A DNA stretch of 51,636 bases, taken from NCBI GenBank assembly GCA_017541205.1, contig JAFXZO010000088.1:1-51636 (forward strand). The letters are read 5' to 3'. Below are positions 1-8,421 of the stretch, piece by piece. The number at the start of each line of letters is the position of its first letter. Positions within the stretch are counted from its first letter, which is position 1. This DNA comes from Clostridia bacterium (GTDB lineage Bacteria; Bacillota; Clostridia; Christensenellales; Aristaeellaceae). The translations under genes and the position numbers were made by a program. The notes beneath the pieces are model-generated. The model worked only from the letters and a program-made list of their open reading frames with translations, did no database searches and was not told the DNA's origin.

Positions 1-963
1 ATCGACGAAATCGACGCCATCGGCAAAAAACGGGACAACGGAAATGATGAACGCGAGCAAACGCTCAACGCGCTGCTGACCGAAATGAGCGGCTTTTCCG
101 GCGGCGACGGCATCATGGTGGTCGCGGCGACCAACCGCGTGGATACCCTGGACGACGCGCTGCTGCGCGAAGGGCGGTTCGACCGGCGGATCGAGGTGGG
201 CCTGCCCGATCAGGATCAGCGGTTCAAGATCCTGAAGGTCCATGCGAAAAATAAACCGCTGTCCCAAGACGTGCGCTTGGAAAGCTGGGCGCGGCGGACG
301 TCGCTTTTTTCCGGCGCGCAGCTGGAAACGCTGCTCAATGAAGCCGCTATCCGCGCGGCGCGGCGCGGCGGGGATGCCGTGGAGGAAGAGGACATGGACC
401 GCGCCTTTTGCAGCCTGACCGTGGGCGATGAGCAGCCCAGGCGCATGACGGATCAGGAAAAGCGCACCCTGGCCTATCATGAGGCCGGGCATGCGCTGAT
501 CACTTTTTTGATGCTGCCGGAGCAACGTTTGTCCCGCCTGACCGTGATCCCCTCCTCCAGAGGCGCGGCGGGCTATTCCATGAGCGAGCAGCCGGATCAG
601 CTCCTCTATGGCCGGGGAGAACTGTTTGCCATGATCTGCGCGGCGCTGGGGGGCCGGGCCGCGGAGGAAGCGCTCCTGGGCGCTCAAAACGTGACCACCG
701 GCGCAAGCAGCGATCTGAAAAAGGCGCGGGAGATCGCCCGCGCCATGGCCGTGGAATTTGAAATGGGAACCGGGATCGATTTTAAGGAGGACGAAAAAAT
801 CATCCTGCGGGAAGCGATGGAAAAGACGCGGCGCTCAATTCAGGAAAACCGCGCGGCGCTGGATGCATTGGCCGAAGCGCTGTTTGCGCGAGAAACCCTT
901 CGCGACAATGAAATTTATGATCTCCTGAACCGGACGCGGGCGGAGGAAAAGCCGGAAGGATGA
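1..963 (+). CDS. ftsH: FtsH-type ATP-dependent zinc metalloprotease, 3' part
   Basis: This is the C-terminal 320 residues of a membrane-bound AAA+ protease; the gene begins before the window. The fragment opens in the Walker B strand (IDEIDAIGKKR), followed by the second region of homology with its arginine finger (ATNR...GRFDRR). The peptidase M41 zinc site is HEAGH at fragment residues 160-164, and the third ligand is probably the Asp near residue 238 in TTGASSDLKKA. Proteins of this family unfold and degrade membrane and regulatory proteins. The sequence is fairly divergent from housekeeping FtsH (for example LREGRFDRR where LRPGRFDRQ is usual), so it could be a second, sporulation-time or lineage-specific paralogue. 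It ends 13 bases before the convergent M32 gene. Confidence 0.93.
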   Translation: MDEIDAIGKKRDNGNDEREQTLNALLTEMSGFSGGDGIMVVAATNRVDTLDDALLREGRFDRRIEVGLPDQDQRFKILKVHAKNKPLSQDVRLESWARRTSLFSGAQLETLLNEAAIRAARRGGDAVEEEDMDRAFCSLTVGDEQPRRMTDQEKRTLAYHEAGHALITFLMLPEQRLSRLTVIPSSRGAAGYSMSEQPDQLLYGRGELFAMICAALGGRAAEEALLGAQNVTTGASSDLKKAREIARAMAVEFEMGTGIDFKEDEKIILREAMEKTRRSIQENRAALDALAEALFARETLRDNEIYDLLNRTRAEEKPEG

Positions 964-978
964 TTGCCGCGCATCCTT
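956..978. terminator. Inverted repeat at the convergent gene ends
   Basis: AAGGATG (956-962) and CATCCTT (972-978) form a 7-bp stem with a 9-base loop that spans the stop codons of both the FtsH gene and the convergent carboxypeptidase gene. There is no T-run, so it is at best a weak bidirectional terminator or an RNA-end stabiliser. Confidence 0.3.
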
Positions 979-2479
979 AGAGCCCGTAAACGTCCTTGCA
1001 CTTTTCTTCCAGGTAATCCAGATAATACGTTGGGTCGAACGGTTCGCCCAGCACGTTTTCCAATATTTTAGCGGGCGTCAGCAGGCTGCCGAACCGCCAG
1101 ATCTGCTCGCGGTTCCATTGATTGATCGCGGCGAAATCGCCTTTTTCGAGCGCTGCGTCCACATCGACGGTTTCGCGCATTTTCTGAAGGAACTGCGCCC
1201 CGTACGCACTGCCCAGGGCGTAGGAGGGGAAATAGCCGACGGCGCCGAAGCTCCAATGGCTGTCCTGCAATACGCCGCGGCGGTCGTCCGGCACCTGGAT
1301 GCCCAGGTATTCTTCATAGAGCCTGTTCCACGCTTCTGGCAGCTCAGGCACCTTGAGGCCTCCGGCCATGATCTTTTTTTCGAGCTCATAGCGGATCATG
1401 ACATGCAGGCAATAGGTCACTTCGTCGGCCTCCGTACGGATCAGGCTGGGGGAGACGCGGTTGACGGCGCGGTAAAAATCCTGCCAGGTATAGGCCTTCA
1501 TTTCTTCGGGGAACAGCTCCTGTATTCTGGGGAACAGGAAGCGGCAGAAGGGCTTGCTGCGGCCCAGGATGTTCTCATAGAAGCGGCTCTGGCTTTCATG
1601 GATGCCCATGGAAACGCCGCCGTCAAGCACCGTGTAGGCAAGGTCCCCGTCCGATCCGGTATCGTACAGGGCGTGGCCGCCTTCATGGATGACGCTGAAC
1701 ATGGAATACGATACGTCTTCCCGGTAATAGTGGGTGGTGATCCTTTCATCCAGGTGCGAGCCCAGGGAAGTGGTGAAGGGATGCTCGGTGGTGGAGAGGC
1801 CGACGCGGTCCATGTCCAGCCCCATGACCTCCATCAGCCATTTGGCCAGCTTTTCCTGCTTGTCTTCCGAAAAATCGCCTTTGATGCAGGCATCGCTCAC
1901 CTGCGGCTTCCCGGCGCATTTGCGGATCAGGGGCACCAGGCGCGCCTTCAATTGCCCAAAGAACGCGTCCACCTTTTGGGTGGTCAGCCCCTCTTCATAT
2001 TCATTGAGCCAGAAGTCATAGGGGTCCATGTCCGGGTTGACGTAATGCGCGAAACGGATGCGGGAATCAAAGATTTTTTCAAGATACGGCGCGAAGGCTT
2101 TGTAATCGTTTTCAACCTTGGCCTTGCTCCATACGCTCTCGGATTCCACCACCAGCTTTTCATACGCCACATATTCATCCATGGGGATCTTCTGCAGGAA
2201 GCGGATGTCCTTGATAAGCAATTCCACCATCCGCTGTTCCTTTTGGGAGAGCTCTTCTTTTCGGCTGTCCAGGTATTCCAGCAGCTCCACCGTTTCTTTG
2301 CCGGTGGAAAGCTTATAGACGGCCTCGGTCAATATGCCCATGGCATGCGCGCGGTTATCCGCGGTGCCCTTGGGCGCCGTTGTTTCGCCGTCATAGCTGA
2401 GCAGGCTCAGGGCATGGTCATACGCGCTCATTTCATCCTGGAGGGTGATGAGCCGTTCTCTTGCGTTTGTCAGATCCAT
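977..2479 (-). CDS. M32 family metallocarboxypeptidase (carboxypeptidase Taq type)
   Basis: 500 residues, the usual M32 length. It removes C-terminal amino acids from peptides using a metal ion, in the cytoplasm. The HEGGH motif lies at residues 265-269 (VIHEGGHALYDTG), and a downstream Glu in GIHESQSR (about residue 295) is the expected third ligand. There is no signal peptide. The ATG at 2479 is preceded by AAAGGCGG. A good promoter lies directly upstream, so it is probably a single-gene transcript, divergent from dpaA-dpaB. Confidence 0.95.
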   Translation of the reverse strand: MDLTNARERLITLQDEMSAYDHALSLLSYDGETTAPKGTADNRAHAMGILTEAVYKLSTGKETVELLEYLDSRKEELSQKEQRMVELLIKDIRFLQKIPMDEYVAYEKLVVESESVWSKAKVENDYKAFAPYLEKIFDSRIRFAHYVNPDMDPYDFWLNEYEEGLTTQKVDAFFGQLKARLVPLIRKCAGKPQVSDACIKGDFSEDKQEKLAKWLMEVMGLDMDRVGLSTTEHPFTTSLGSHLDERITTHYYREDVSYSMFSVIHEGGHALYDTGSDGDLAYTVLDGGVSMGIHESQSRFYENILGRSKPFCRFLFPRIQELFPEEMKAYTWQDFYRAVNRVSPSLIRTEADEVTYCLHVMIRYELEKKIMAGGLKVPELPEAWNRLYEEYLGIQVPDDRRGVLQDSHWSFGAVGYFPSYALGSAYGAQFLQKMRETVDVDAALEKGDFAAINQWNREQIWRFGSLLTPAKILENVLGEPFDPTYYLDYLEEKCKDVYGL

Positions 2480-2514
2480 ATACGTTGTTCCGCCTTTCTT
2501 TATTTTCTGCGTCC

Positions 2515-2543
2515 ATTATAATTCCGTTTTCCTATCTTGTCCA
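2515..2543 (-). promoter_or_regulatory. Promoter of the M32 carboxypeptidase gene
   Basis: On the minus strand TGGACA (2538-2543), a 17-base spacer and TATAAT (2515-2520) match the vegetative sigma-A consensus closely. The start codon is 36 bases downstream of the -10 element. Confidence 0.7.
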
Positions 2544-2571
2544 TATGCGCAAGGCCGATTTTTCCATCCCG

Positions 2572-2600
2572 CACCGAACGCGGTTTCTTTTCATACGATG
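2572..2600 (+). promoter_or_regulatory. Possible sigma-K-like promoter of dpaA-dpaB
   Basis: CACC (2572-2575), 16 bases and CATACGATG (2592-2600) resemble the mother-cell sigma-K pattern (mACm, N16-17, CATAnnnTA), with one mismatch in the final TA. In Bacillus the dipicolinate synthase operon is a sigma-K target, which makes this the best candidate in the 150-base gap. The -10 ends only 27 bases before the start codon, so the leader would be very short. The assignment is inference. Confidence 0.4.
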
Positions 2601-2627
2601 GAAGCAGCAAAGGAGGGAGGAAAAAGC

Positions 2628-3371
2628 ATGAACCTATTATTGACGGGGAATGGAGAAAGGGAAAAATCCCTGCGCGCCCTGTGCGAACAGCGCGGGCATC
2701 GCTTGCCGGAGCACGGCCCGTGGGACGCGGTGATCCTGCCGCTGCCGCAGTCGCGGATCGACGAGGAATACGCGGATCAGCTGCCCCGCGGGCAAACGGT
2801 GGTCTGCGGGAAAACGGACGCCTTCTTCGACCGCCTGGCGGACCGCAGGGGATGGGACCTGAAAAAAGTGCTGGAGGATGAACGGTTTACGAAGGAAAAC
2901 GCGGCGCTGACAGCGGAAGGGGCCGTCTATACCGCGATGGCGCATAGCGATCGCAGCCTGATGGGCGCGCAGTGTCTGGTCACGGGCTATGGCCGCATCG
3001 GCAGGGACCTGACGCGGCTCCTCCGCGCGCTCGGATCAATCGTGACCGTCGCGGCGCGGCGAAGGGAAAGCCGGGAGGAAGCGGGACCAAACAGCATCGA
3101 TATGCCGGATATCCACGATGTGACCGGGAAGATGGATCTCATCTTCAACACCGTACCGGCACGCGTCTTTTCGATCGACGCGCTGCGCAGGATCCGGCTC
3201 CACGCGCTCCTCATCGATTTGGCAAGCGCGCCGTACGGCGTCGATCCTGCGGACGCGGAAAACCTGGGCGTCCAATATCGCCTGGAAAGCGGCCTGCCGG
3301 GGCGGTACTGCCCTTTGTCCGCCGCCATGATCCTGCTTGACTATGTGGAACGGGAGGTTCGCCATGAGTAA
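2628..3371 (+). CDS. dpaA: Dipicolinate synthase subunit A
   Basis: 247 residues. DpaA and DpaB together convert the dihydrodipicolinate-pathway intermediate to dipicolinic acid in the mother cell during sporulation; dipicolinate is then loaded into the spore core. An N-terminal region of about 110 residues is followed by a Rossmann NAD(P) domain with GYGRIG (GxGxxG at 120-125). The tail AMILLDYVE is also typical. The ATG at 2628 follows AAAGGAGGGAGG; the open frame extends upstream but without a ribosome site. It is shorter than usual DpaA (about 290-300 residues), the shortening lying in the N-terminal part. Its last 8 bases overlap dpaB. Confidence 0.88.
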   Translation: MNLLLTGNGEREKSLRALCEQRGHRLPEHGPWDAVILPLPQSRIDEEYADQLPRGQTVVCGKTDAFFDRLADRRGWDLKKVLEDERFTKENAALTAEGAVYTAMAHSDRSLMGAQCLVTGYGRIGRDLTRLLRALGSIVTVAARRRESREEAGPNSIDMPDIHDVTGKMDLIFNTVPARVFSIDALRRIRLHALLIDLASAPYGVDPADAENLGVQYRLESGLPGRYCPLSAAMILLDYVEREVRHE

Positions 3372-3960
3372 AACGCGGGTAGGATTTGCCCTGACAGGTT
3401 CGTTCTGCACGTTCAGGGCGATTTTCTCGGTGATGGAACAGCTGGTGCGCTCCGGCTATGATGTAACGCCGGTCCTTTCTTATCATTCCGCGCAGGAAGA
3501 TACCAGATTCTATTTGAAGGACACGGTCTGGAAGAGGCTGGAGGAAATCACGGGCAAAAAGCCGCTCTCCAAACTGTCGGAGGTGGAGCCGATCGGGCCG
3601 AAAAAGCTCCTGGACGCCTATGTGATCGCGCCGATGACCGGGGCCAGCATGGGCAAATTCGCGCACGGGATCTTTGATACGCCGGCGCTGCTTGGCGCGA
3701 AATCGCACCTTCGCAACGGAAGGCCCGTGCTGGTCGCCCCCTCCACGAATGACGGGCTAAGCACCGCCGCGGAAAACCTCGGGAAGATTTTGGCCATGAG
3801 AAACGTTTATATGGTGCCCTTCGGCCAGGACGACCCGGCGGGAAAGCCGCGGTCCCTGGTGGCGGATTTTTCCTTGATCCCGGAGGCGCTCGCCGCGGCG
3901 CTCGCGGGAGCGCAGGCGCAGCCCATCCTGCTGGGCACCTTGAAAAACGAAGGGAAATAG
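3364..3960 (+). CDS. dpaB: Dipicolinate synthase subunit B (flavoprotein)
   Basis: 198 residues, normal for DpaB. The protein is of the flavoprotein/phosphopantothenoylcysteine decarboxylase fold: it begins RVGFALTGSFCTF and carries APMTGASMGKFAHGI and VAPSTNDGLS in the flavin-binding loops. It is the partner of DpaA in spore dipicolinate formation. The ATG at 3364 overlaps the dpaA stop by 8 bases (ATGAGTAA), with a GGGAGG site inside dpaA, so the two are translationally coupled. A longer frame from 3337 is unlikely because it lacks a ribosome site. Confidence 0.92.
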   Translation: MSKTRVGFALTGSFCTFRAIFSVMEQLVRSGYDVTPVLSYHSAQEDTRFYLKDTVWKRLEEITGKKPLSKLSEVEPIGPKKLLDAYVIAPMTGASMGKFAHGIFDTPALLGAKSHLRNGRPVLVAPSTNDGLSTAAENLGKILAMRNVYMVPFGQDDPAGKPRSLVADFSLIPEALAAALAGAQAQPILLGTLKNEGK

Positions 3961-3968
3961 GGTATACT
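3940..3968 (+). promoter_or_regulatory. Promoter in front of the DUF3298-like gene
   Basis: TTGAAA (3940-3945), a 17-base spacer and TATACT (3963-3968), overlapping the 3' end of dpaB. It would separate the next genes from sporulation control of dpaA-dpaB. Confidence 0.6.
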
Positions 3969-3988
3969 ATCGGTATGGAGGTATTGCC

Positions 3989-5248
3989 ATGAAACACTTT
4001 GCGCTTTTGAGCGTCAGCGTGCTTTTCGCCGTTCTTCTTTTGATCCCCGCATCCTTCGCCGTGGGCGAGGAAGCGGCGGCCCTTCCCATCAGCGTGCGCA
4101 GGGAGGAAGCCTGGGGCCCGGTGGACGATCTCAACGGGAAGGAAGCCGATTCTTACGTCTTCTACCCGGTTTTTGAGACCGCGGACGAAGCGCTCCTGCC
4201 CGCCATCGAAAAAATGAACGCGGCCATTCAGGAAAAGGCCCGCATCCCGGAATATACCCGGCTGGTATCCACGATCGCGCCGGGCGGCACAGGGCTCAAA
4301 ATGGATTATGCCCTGGGGCTGACGCGCGATTATGTTGATGGAAACGGCCCCAGGATCAGCGATTGGTACGTGTCCATCCTCTTTAGCGCGGAGGGCAAAA
4401 TGCTGCAAGGCCGCCCTTCGCACGTCTATTATCCCATGACGTTTGATATGCGAACGGGCGAAGAAGTGTCCTTTGACCAATTGTTTACCGACCCGGACGG
4501 CGCGAGGGCTTTCATCGAGGAATACCTGGAGGCGGAAATCGAACCCACGCTGTCCACCTACCTGGAAAACAGCCAGCTCTTTCCCGTGCCGTACGAACGC
4601 TTTTTCCTGGATGCGTACGGCCATGTGATCCTGGTATATGAAAACAGCCAATTGTCCTTCTTATCCGGCGTATCCGGGGCCGTATCCCTTCGGTACAGCC
4701 AATTGGAGCCCTGGCTTGACGAAACGGAGGAGGGCGTCGTTTCCCACCTGCCGTGGCTCAGTTTCCACGACGCGCAGAGCACGGACGGGTTATGGAACTG
4801 GCTCAAATGCGATGCCCTGATTCTGTCTGACGGCCCCGCCCTCACGCTGGGAACGAAAATGGACGAGGTTTGGCAGTCCTTCCATGCCGCCGCCGATTCG
4901 GAGTTTTACCCAGGAGGCGCGTGCTATGAACTGGAGGAGCCCGTCTATCGCGGCGCGCTGATGATCACCGACGAAAACGAGGAAACCGTGACCGGCGTCC
5001 AGACTTGCGAATGGGATTTCGGCGCGATCCAAACGGGCAAAACCGCCCTCAGCGACGCCATATCATTCCTGGAAAAGGAGCCGGACGCCATCATCCCGCT
5101 GGACGATACCGCCGCGGCGTTTTACCGCGTCTGTCCCGGCTTGGCTTACATCTATACCCTGGCGGATTATTCCGGGAAGGCGCTGACCTTCACCTTCTAT
5201 GCGGATCAGGACGACGTCGTGCAATACGTCAAATTATCCTTGGATTAA
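3989..5248 (+). CDS. Secreted DUF3298-like protein
   Basis: 419 residues with a clear Sec signal peptide (about residues 1-25, cleaved near SFAVGEE). The middle part (TFDMRTGEEVSFDQLFTD, then a region ending in a conserved hydrophobic strand LDAYGHVILVYE) resembles the DUF4163/DUF3298 domains found in extracytoplasmic proteins such as RsiV-type anti-sigma factors. No enzyme motif is visible. The C-terminal 170 residues are not recognised. The start follows GGAGG with 7 bases spacing. ftsK starts 13 bases after its stop, so the two are probably co-transcribed. Function unknown. Confidence 0.65.
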   Translation: MKHFALLSVSVLFAVLLLIPASFAVGEEAAALPISVRREEAWGPVDDLNGKEADSYVFYPVFETADEALLPAIEKMNAAIQEKARIPEYTRLVSTIAPGGTGLKMDYALGLTRDYVDGNGPRISDWYVSILFSAEGKMLQGRPSHVYYPMTFDMRTGEEVSFDQLFTDPDGARAFIEEYLEAEIEPTLSTYLENSQLFPVPYERFFLDAYGHVILVYENSQLSFLSGVSGAVSLRYSQLEPWLDETEEGVVSHLPWLSFHDAQSTDGLWNWLKCDALILSDGPALTLGTKMDEVWQSFHAAADSEFYPGGACYELEEPVYRGALMITDENEETVTGVQTCEWDFGAIQTGKTALSDAISFLEKEPDAIIPLDDTAAAFYRVCPGLAYIYTLADYSGKALTFTFYADQDDVVQYVKLSLD

Positions 5249-5261
5249 GAAAGAGGAAATC

Positions 5262-8200
5262 ATGAGCGCAACGACCGCGAAAAACAAAAAACAAGCGCAG
5301 CCCGCCCTTGCCACCACTGGCCGAGGCGCGGCTTTGTATATCACGCTTGGCATCTTCTTTTTGACTTTGGGCGCTTCCTTTGTCCTGTCGCTCATCAAAA
5401 CGGAGGGAAGCTATGCCCTGGAGCAGCTTCATATGATGCTGCTGGGGCTGTGCGGCTCCCTGTACGCCGCGCTTCCGCTGCTTTTGATATGGGGCGGCGC
5501 GAAGCTGATCGTATCCAGCCGCCACCGGGTGTCCGTGCGGAATTATCTGATCGTGTGCGCCCTGTTTCTGCTTTTGCTCGCGGGGAATACGCTGACGGCC
5601 AAAACGTCCGCCGGCCCGTACCTGGACGTTGTAAAAAGCACGGCTTCCGCCTCCAAAAGCGCCTGGACGAGCGATTATTCCCTGTGCCTCAACCAGGCGT
5701 ATATCCAGGGCGGCTCCGGCGCGGGCGGCCTGATCGGCATGGCGATCGCGTATCCGCTGGCGCATGTGCTCACGCGCCTTGGCGCGGCGCTGCTGACGGG
5801 TGCATTGATCGCGGCGCTCATTTTGACGCTGTTCCGCCTGAATCCCGGCGCGCTTTTCCGCAAGGCGTCCGACGCGGGCGAAAAGCATCGCTTGAAGATG
5901 CTGGATAAGCGCAGGGAGCAGCAGCAAACCGCAAAGGACCGTCCGCAGGGCTACCCGAGAGAGCAGCGGCCCATGCCCGCGCAGGAAGCAAACGAAGCGC
6001 CCGCGCCGGATTATTATTCCGCCGCACCGGTCTATCAGGCCCAGCCCGTGCAGCAGGATGCGCAGGGCTTTTATCCCGTTGTTCCCGATCTGTATGAAGA
6101 GCGCTTTCCGCAGGCGGAGCAGCCCCGCGCGCCTATGACGCAGCCCGATTGGCGAAAGCCAGCGCAGGAGGCGGACAAGAAACCGCAGCCCGCTTCCTCC
6201 GTGAAGGCTGAAAACGCCGGCTTCGGCGGCAAACTCAGCGGCCTCATCAACAAACTGATCACCCCGGAACCGGCTGAAGATAAACCGCAGCCGGTATCGC
6301 AGCCGCGCCCGCAGCCCCAGCCTGCCCGCGCGCAGCAGCCCGCTGGACAAGCCGTTCAGCCGCCTGTGCAGCAGACCCAGGCATTGGATGATGAAGAGGA
6401 CGATTTGCCTTGGGACGTTCCTGCCGCGCCTTCCCCGCAGATGGAAAAGGAGCCTGCCCCTTCCTCGCCTAAACGCGCGGAGGCAAAGCCCGCGGAAACG
6501 CCCAAACCAGCCAAGGAAGAAGAGAAAGCGTATAAGCCCCGGCACGCGGCCAAGCCCGCCGCGCAGCCCGCGCCTTCCCAAAAGCCTTCCGAGCCTGCCC
6601 CGTCAAGCTGGGCGGCCCAGGTGACCCAGAAACAAAAGGAGCTGGAAAAGCCATCTTTGACTTCTGCGAAATCCAGCGAGGCCAAGCCGGTCTATACCGA
6701 TCCCGTCATGCCGATCACAGGGGAAAGGATCGCCATCAGCCCCGCCAAGGAAATGAAGGAATTAGAGGCGGGCCAGCGCCTGGACGGCACGTCCGCGCCC
6801 AAGGTGAAGCAGCATCAGATGAGCATGGTGATCCCGTACCAGGCTCCGCCGATCCGGCTGCTCAAGGAAGCCAAGCCTGTGGCCCAATCGGACGCCGCGC
6901 AGGAGGACGAGCGCCGCGCGCAGATCATCGAAGGCACGCTGCGCTCCTTCGGCGTGGAATCCGAAGTCAAGCAGATCATGCACGGCCCCTCCATCACCCG
7001 TTTTGCCATCCAGATCGCTCCGGGCGTCAAGGTGAGCCGCGTTGCCAACACGTCGGACAATCTGGCGCTGGAGCTCAAAACCCAGCACGTGCGCGTTGAA
7101 GCGCCTATCCAGGGCACCAATTACATCGGCATCGAGGTGCCCAACCAATTGGTGAGCACCGTGGCGCTGCGCGAGGTACTGGACAGCCCGGAAATGCGCG
7201 CCAATCCCTCGCCCCTGCTGGTGGCGCTTGGGAAAGATATCGCCGGCGCGCCCGTTCTATGCGATCTGAGCAAGATGCCGCATTTGCTGATCGCCGGCGC
7301 GACCGGCAGCGGCAAATCCGTGTGCATCAACTCGATCGTTTGCAGCCTGCTTTACCGCACCTCGCCCGAGCAGGTGCGCCTGATCATGATCGACCCCAAA
7401 CAGGTGGAATTGAGCGTATACAACGCGATCCCGCATCTGCTGGTGCCCGTTGTTTCCGATCCCAAGAAAGCCGCGGGCGCGCTGTCCTGGGTAGTGCAGG
7501 AAATGCTGGAGCGCTACGGCAAATTCAGCGCCCAGGGCGTGCGCAACCTGGCGGGATACAACAAGGCCAACCAGGGCACCGACAAGGTATTGCCCAATAT
7601 CGTGGTCATCATCGACGAAATGGCGGATCTGATGGAGGTCTGCTGCAAGGATGTGGAAGAATCCATCCGCCGCCTGGCAGCGCTGGCACGCGCCGCCGGC
7701 ATCTATATGGTATTGGCGACCCAGCGCCCCTCCGTGGACGTTATCACCGGCGTCGTCAAGAACAATATCCCCAGCCGGATCGCTTTCGCCGTTTCCTCCG
7801 GCACGGACAGCCGCACCATCATCGATATCAACGGCGCGGAAAAGCTGATGGGCAAGGGCGATATGCTCTATAAGCCCACCGGGACTTCCGCCCGCCGCGT
7901 GCAGGGCTGCTTTGTGAGCGACGAAGAAGTGAACGCCATCGCCGAATATATCGGCAGCCGCTATCAGACGGATTATGATCCCAACATCGTGGATCATCTG
8001 GAAAACGCCGATAAAGAGCGCGGCGCGGATGAAATCAGCGGCAGCGGAGACGAGGAGAGCACGGTCAGCGGCGACGGCAGCTTCCAGGACCTTTTGCAGC
8101 AAGCCATTGAAATGGCCGTGGAGGACGGACAGACCTCCACCAGCATGCTCCAGCGCCGCCTGCGCGTCGGGTACGCGAGGGCTGGCCGGCTGATCGACGA

Positions 8201-8300
8201 AATGGAAAAGCGAAACATTATCAGCCAGTCCGAAGGCTCCAAGCCTCGTAAAACCCTCGTCACCCGCGAGCAGTACGCCGAAATGATGCGGGATCAATAG
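5262..8300 (+). CDS. ftsK: DNA translocase FtsK/SpoIIIE
   Basis: 1012 residues. This motor pumps chromosomal DNA across a division or sporulation septum. Four membrane segments occupy about residues 25-200. A long Pro/Gln/Ala/Glu-rich linker follows (about 215-560) and then the motor: Walker A GATGSGKS at 679-686 and Walker B IIDEMADLM around 785. The winged-helix gamma domain is at the C terminus (TSTSMLQRRLRVGYARAGRLIDEME). The ATG at 5262 follows AAGAGGAAAT; the longer frame from 5199 overlaps the previous gene without a ribosome site. The linker is longer than in Bacillus SpoIIIE (about 790 residues in total). Whether it serves division, sporulation or both cannot be told from sequence. 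Confidence 0.95.
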   Translation: MSATTAKNKKQAQPALATTGRGAALYITLGIFFLTLGASFVLSLIKTEGSYALEQLHMMLLGLCGSLYAALPLLLIWGGAKLIVSSRHRVSVRNYLIVCALFLLLLAGNTLTAKTSAGPYLDVVKSTASASKSAWTSDYSLCLNQAYIQGGSGAGGLIGMAIAYPLAHVLTRLGAALLTGALIAALILTLFRLNPGALFRKASDAGEKHRLKMLDKRREQQQTAKDRPQGYPREQRPMPAQEANEAPAPDYYSAAPVYQAQPVQQDAQGFYPVVPDLYEERFPQAEQPRAPMTQPDWRKPAQEADKKPQPASSVKAENAGFGGKLSGLINKLITPEPAEDKPQPVSQPRPQPQPARAQQPAGQAVQPPVQQTQALDDEEDDLPWDVPAAPSPQMEKEPAPSSPKRAEAKPAETPKPAKEEEKAYKPRHAAKPAAQPAPSQKPSEPAPSSWAAQVTQKQKELEKPSLTSAKSSEAKPVYTDPVMPITGERIAISPAKEMKELEAGQRLDGTSAPKVKQHQMSMVIPYQAPPIRLLKEAKPVAQSDAAQEDERRAQIIEGTLRSFGVESEVKQIMHGPSITRFAIQIAPGVKVSRVANTSDNLALELKTQHVRVEAPIQGTNYIGIEVPNQLVSTVALREVLDSPEMRANPSPLLVALGKDIAGAPVLCDLSKMPHLLIAGATGSGKSVCINSIVCSLLYRTSPEQVRLIMIDPKQVELSVYNAIPHLLVPVVSDPKKAAGALSWVVQEMLERYGKFSAQGVRNLAGYNKANQGTDKVLPNIVVIIDEMADLMEVCCKDVEESIRRLAALARAAGIYMVLATQRPSVDVITGVVKNNIPSRIAFAVSSGTDSRTIIDINGAEKLMGKGDMLYKPTGTSARRVQGCFVSDEEVNAIAEYIGSRYQTDYDPNIVDHLENADKERGADEISGSGDEESTVSGDGSFQDLLQQAIEMAVEDGQTSTSMLQRRLRVGYARAGRLIDEMEKRNIISQSEGSKPRKTLVTREQYAEMMRDQ

Positions 8301-8315
8301 CATAGCGTTTTTTCC

Positions 8316-8353
8316 GGGGGAACCGCTCTTTGAGCCCCAAGAGCGGTTCCCCC
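8316..8353 (+). repeat. Perfect 15-bp inverted repeat downstream of ftsK
   Basis: GGGGGAACCGCTCTT (8316-8330) and AAGAGCGGTTCCCCC (8339-8353) form a strong hairpin with an 8-base loop, 15 bases after the ftsK stop. No T-run follows on either strand, so it is not a standard intrinsic terminator; it may still block read-through or protect the ftsK 3' end. The rest of the gap to 8422 holds a weak TATAAC near 8390. Confidence 0.6.
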
Positions 8354-8421
8354 AATCCCTCTCCGAGAAAAACGGATCGGGAAGGATACTATAACCAAGA
8401 AATACAAAAGAGGTGCGCGCC

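Noticed and set aside
1118-2521. 467-codon plus-strand open frame opposite the M32 gene
   Set aside because: It is a shadow of the minus-strand gene: no family resemblance, no ribosome site, and the minus strand has the HEGGH protease motif.
5229-6581. 450-codon minus-strand frame opposite ftsK
   Set aside because: Arg/Gly/Leu-rich low-complexity translation caused by the GC-rich Pro/Gln linker of FtsK on the other strand.
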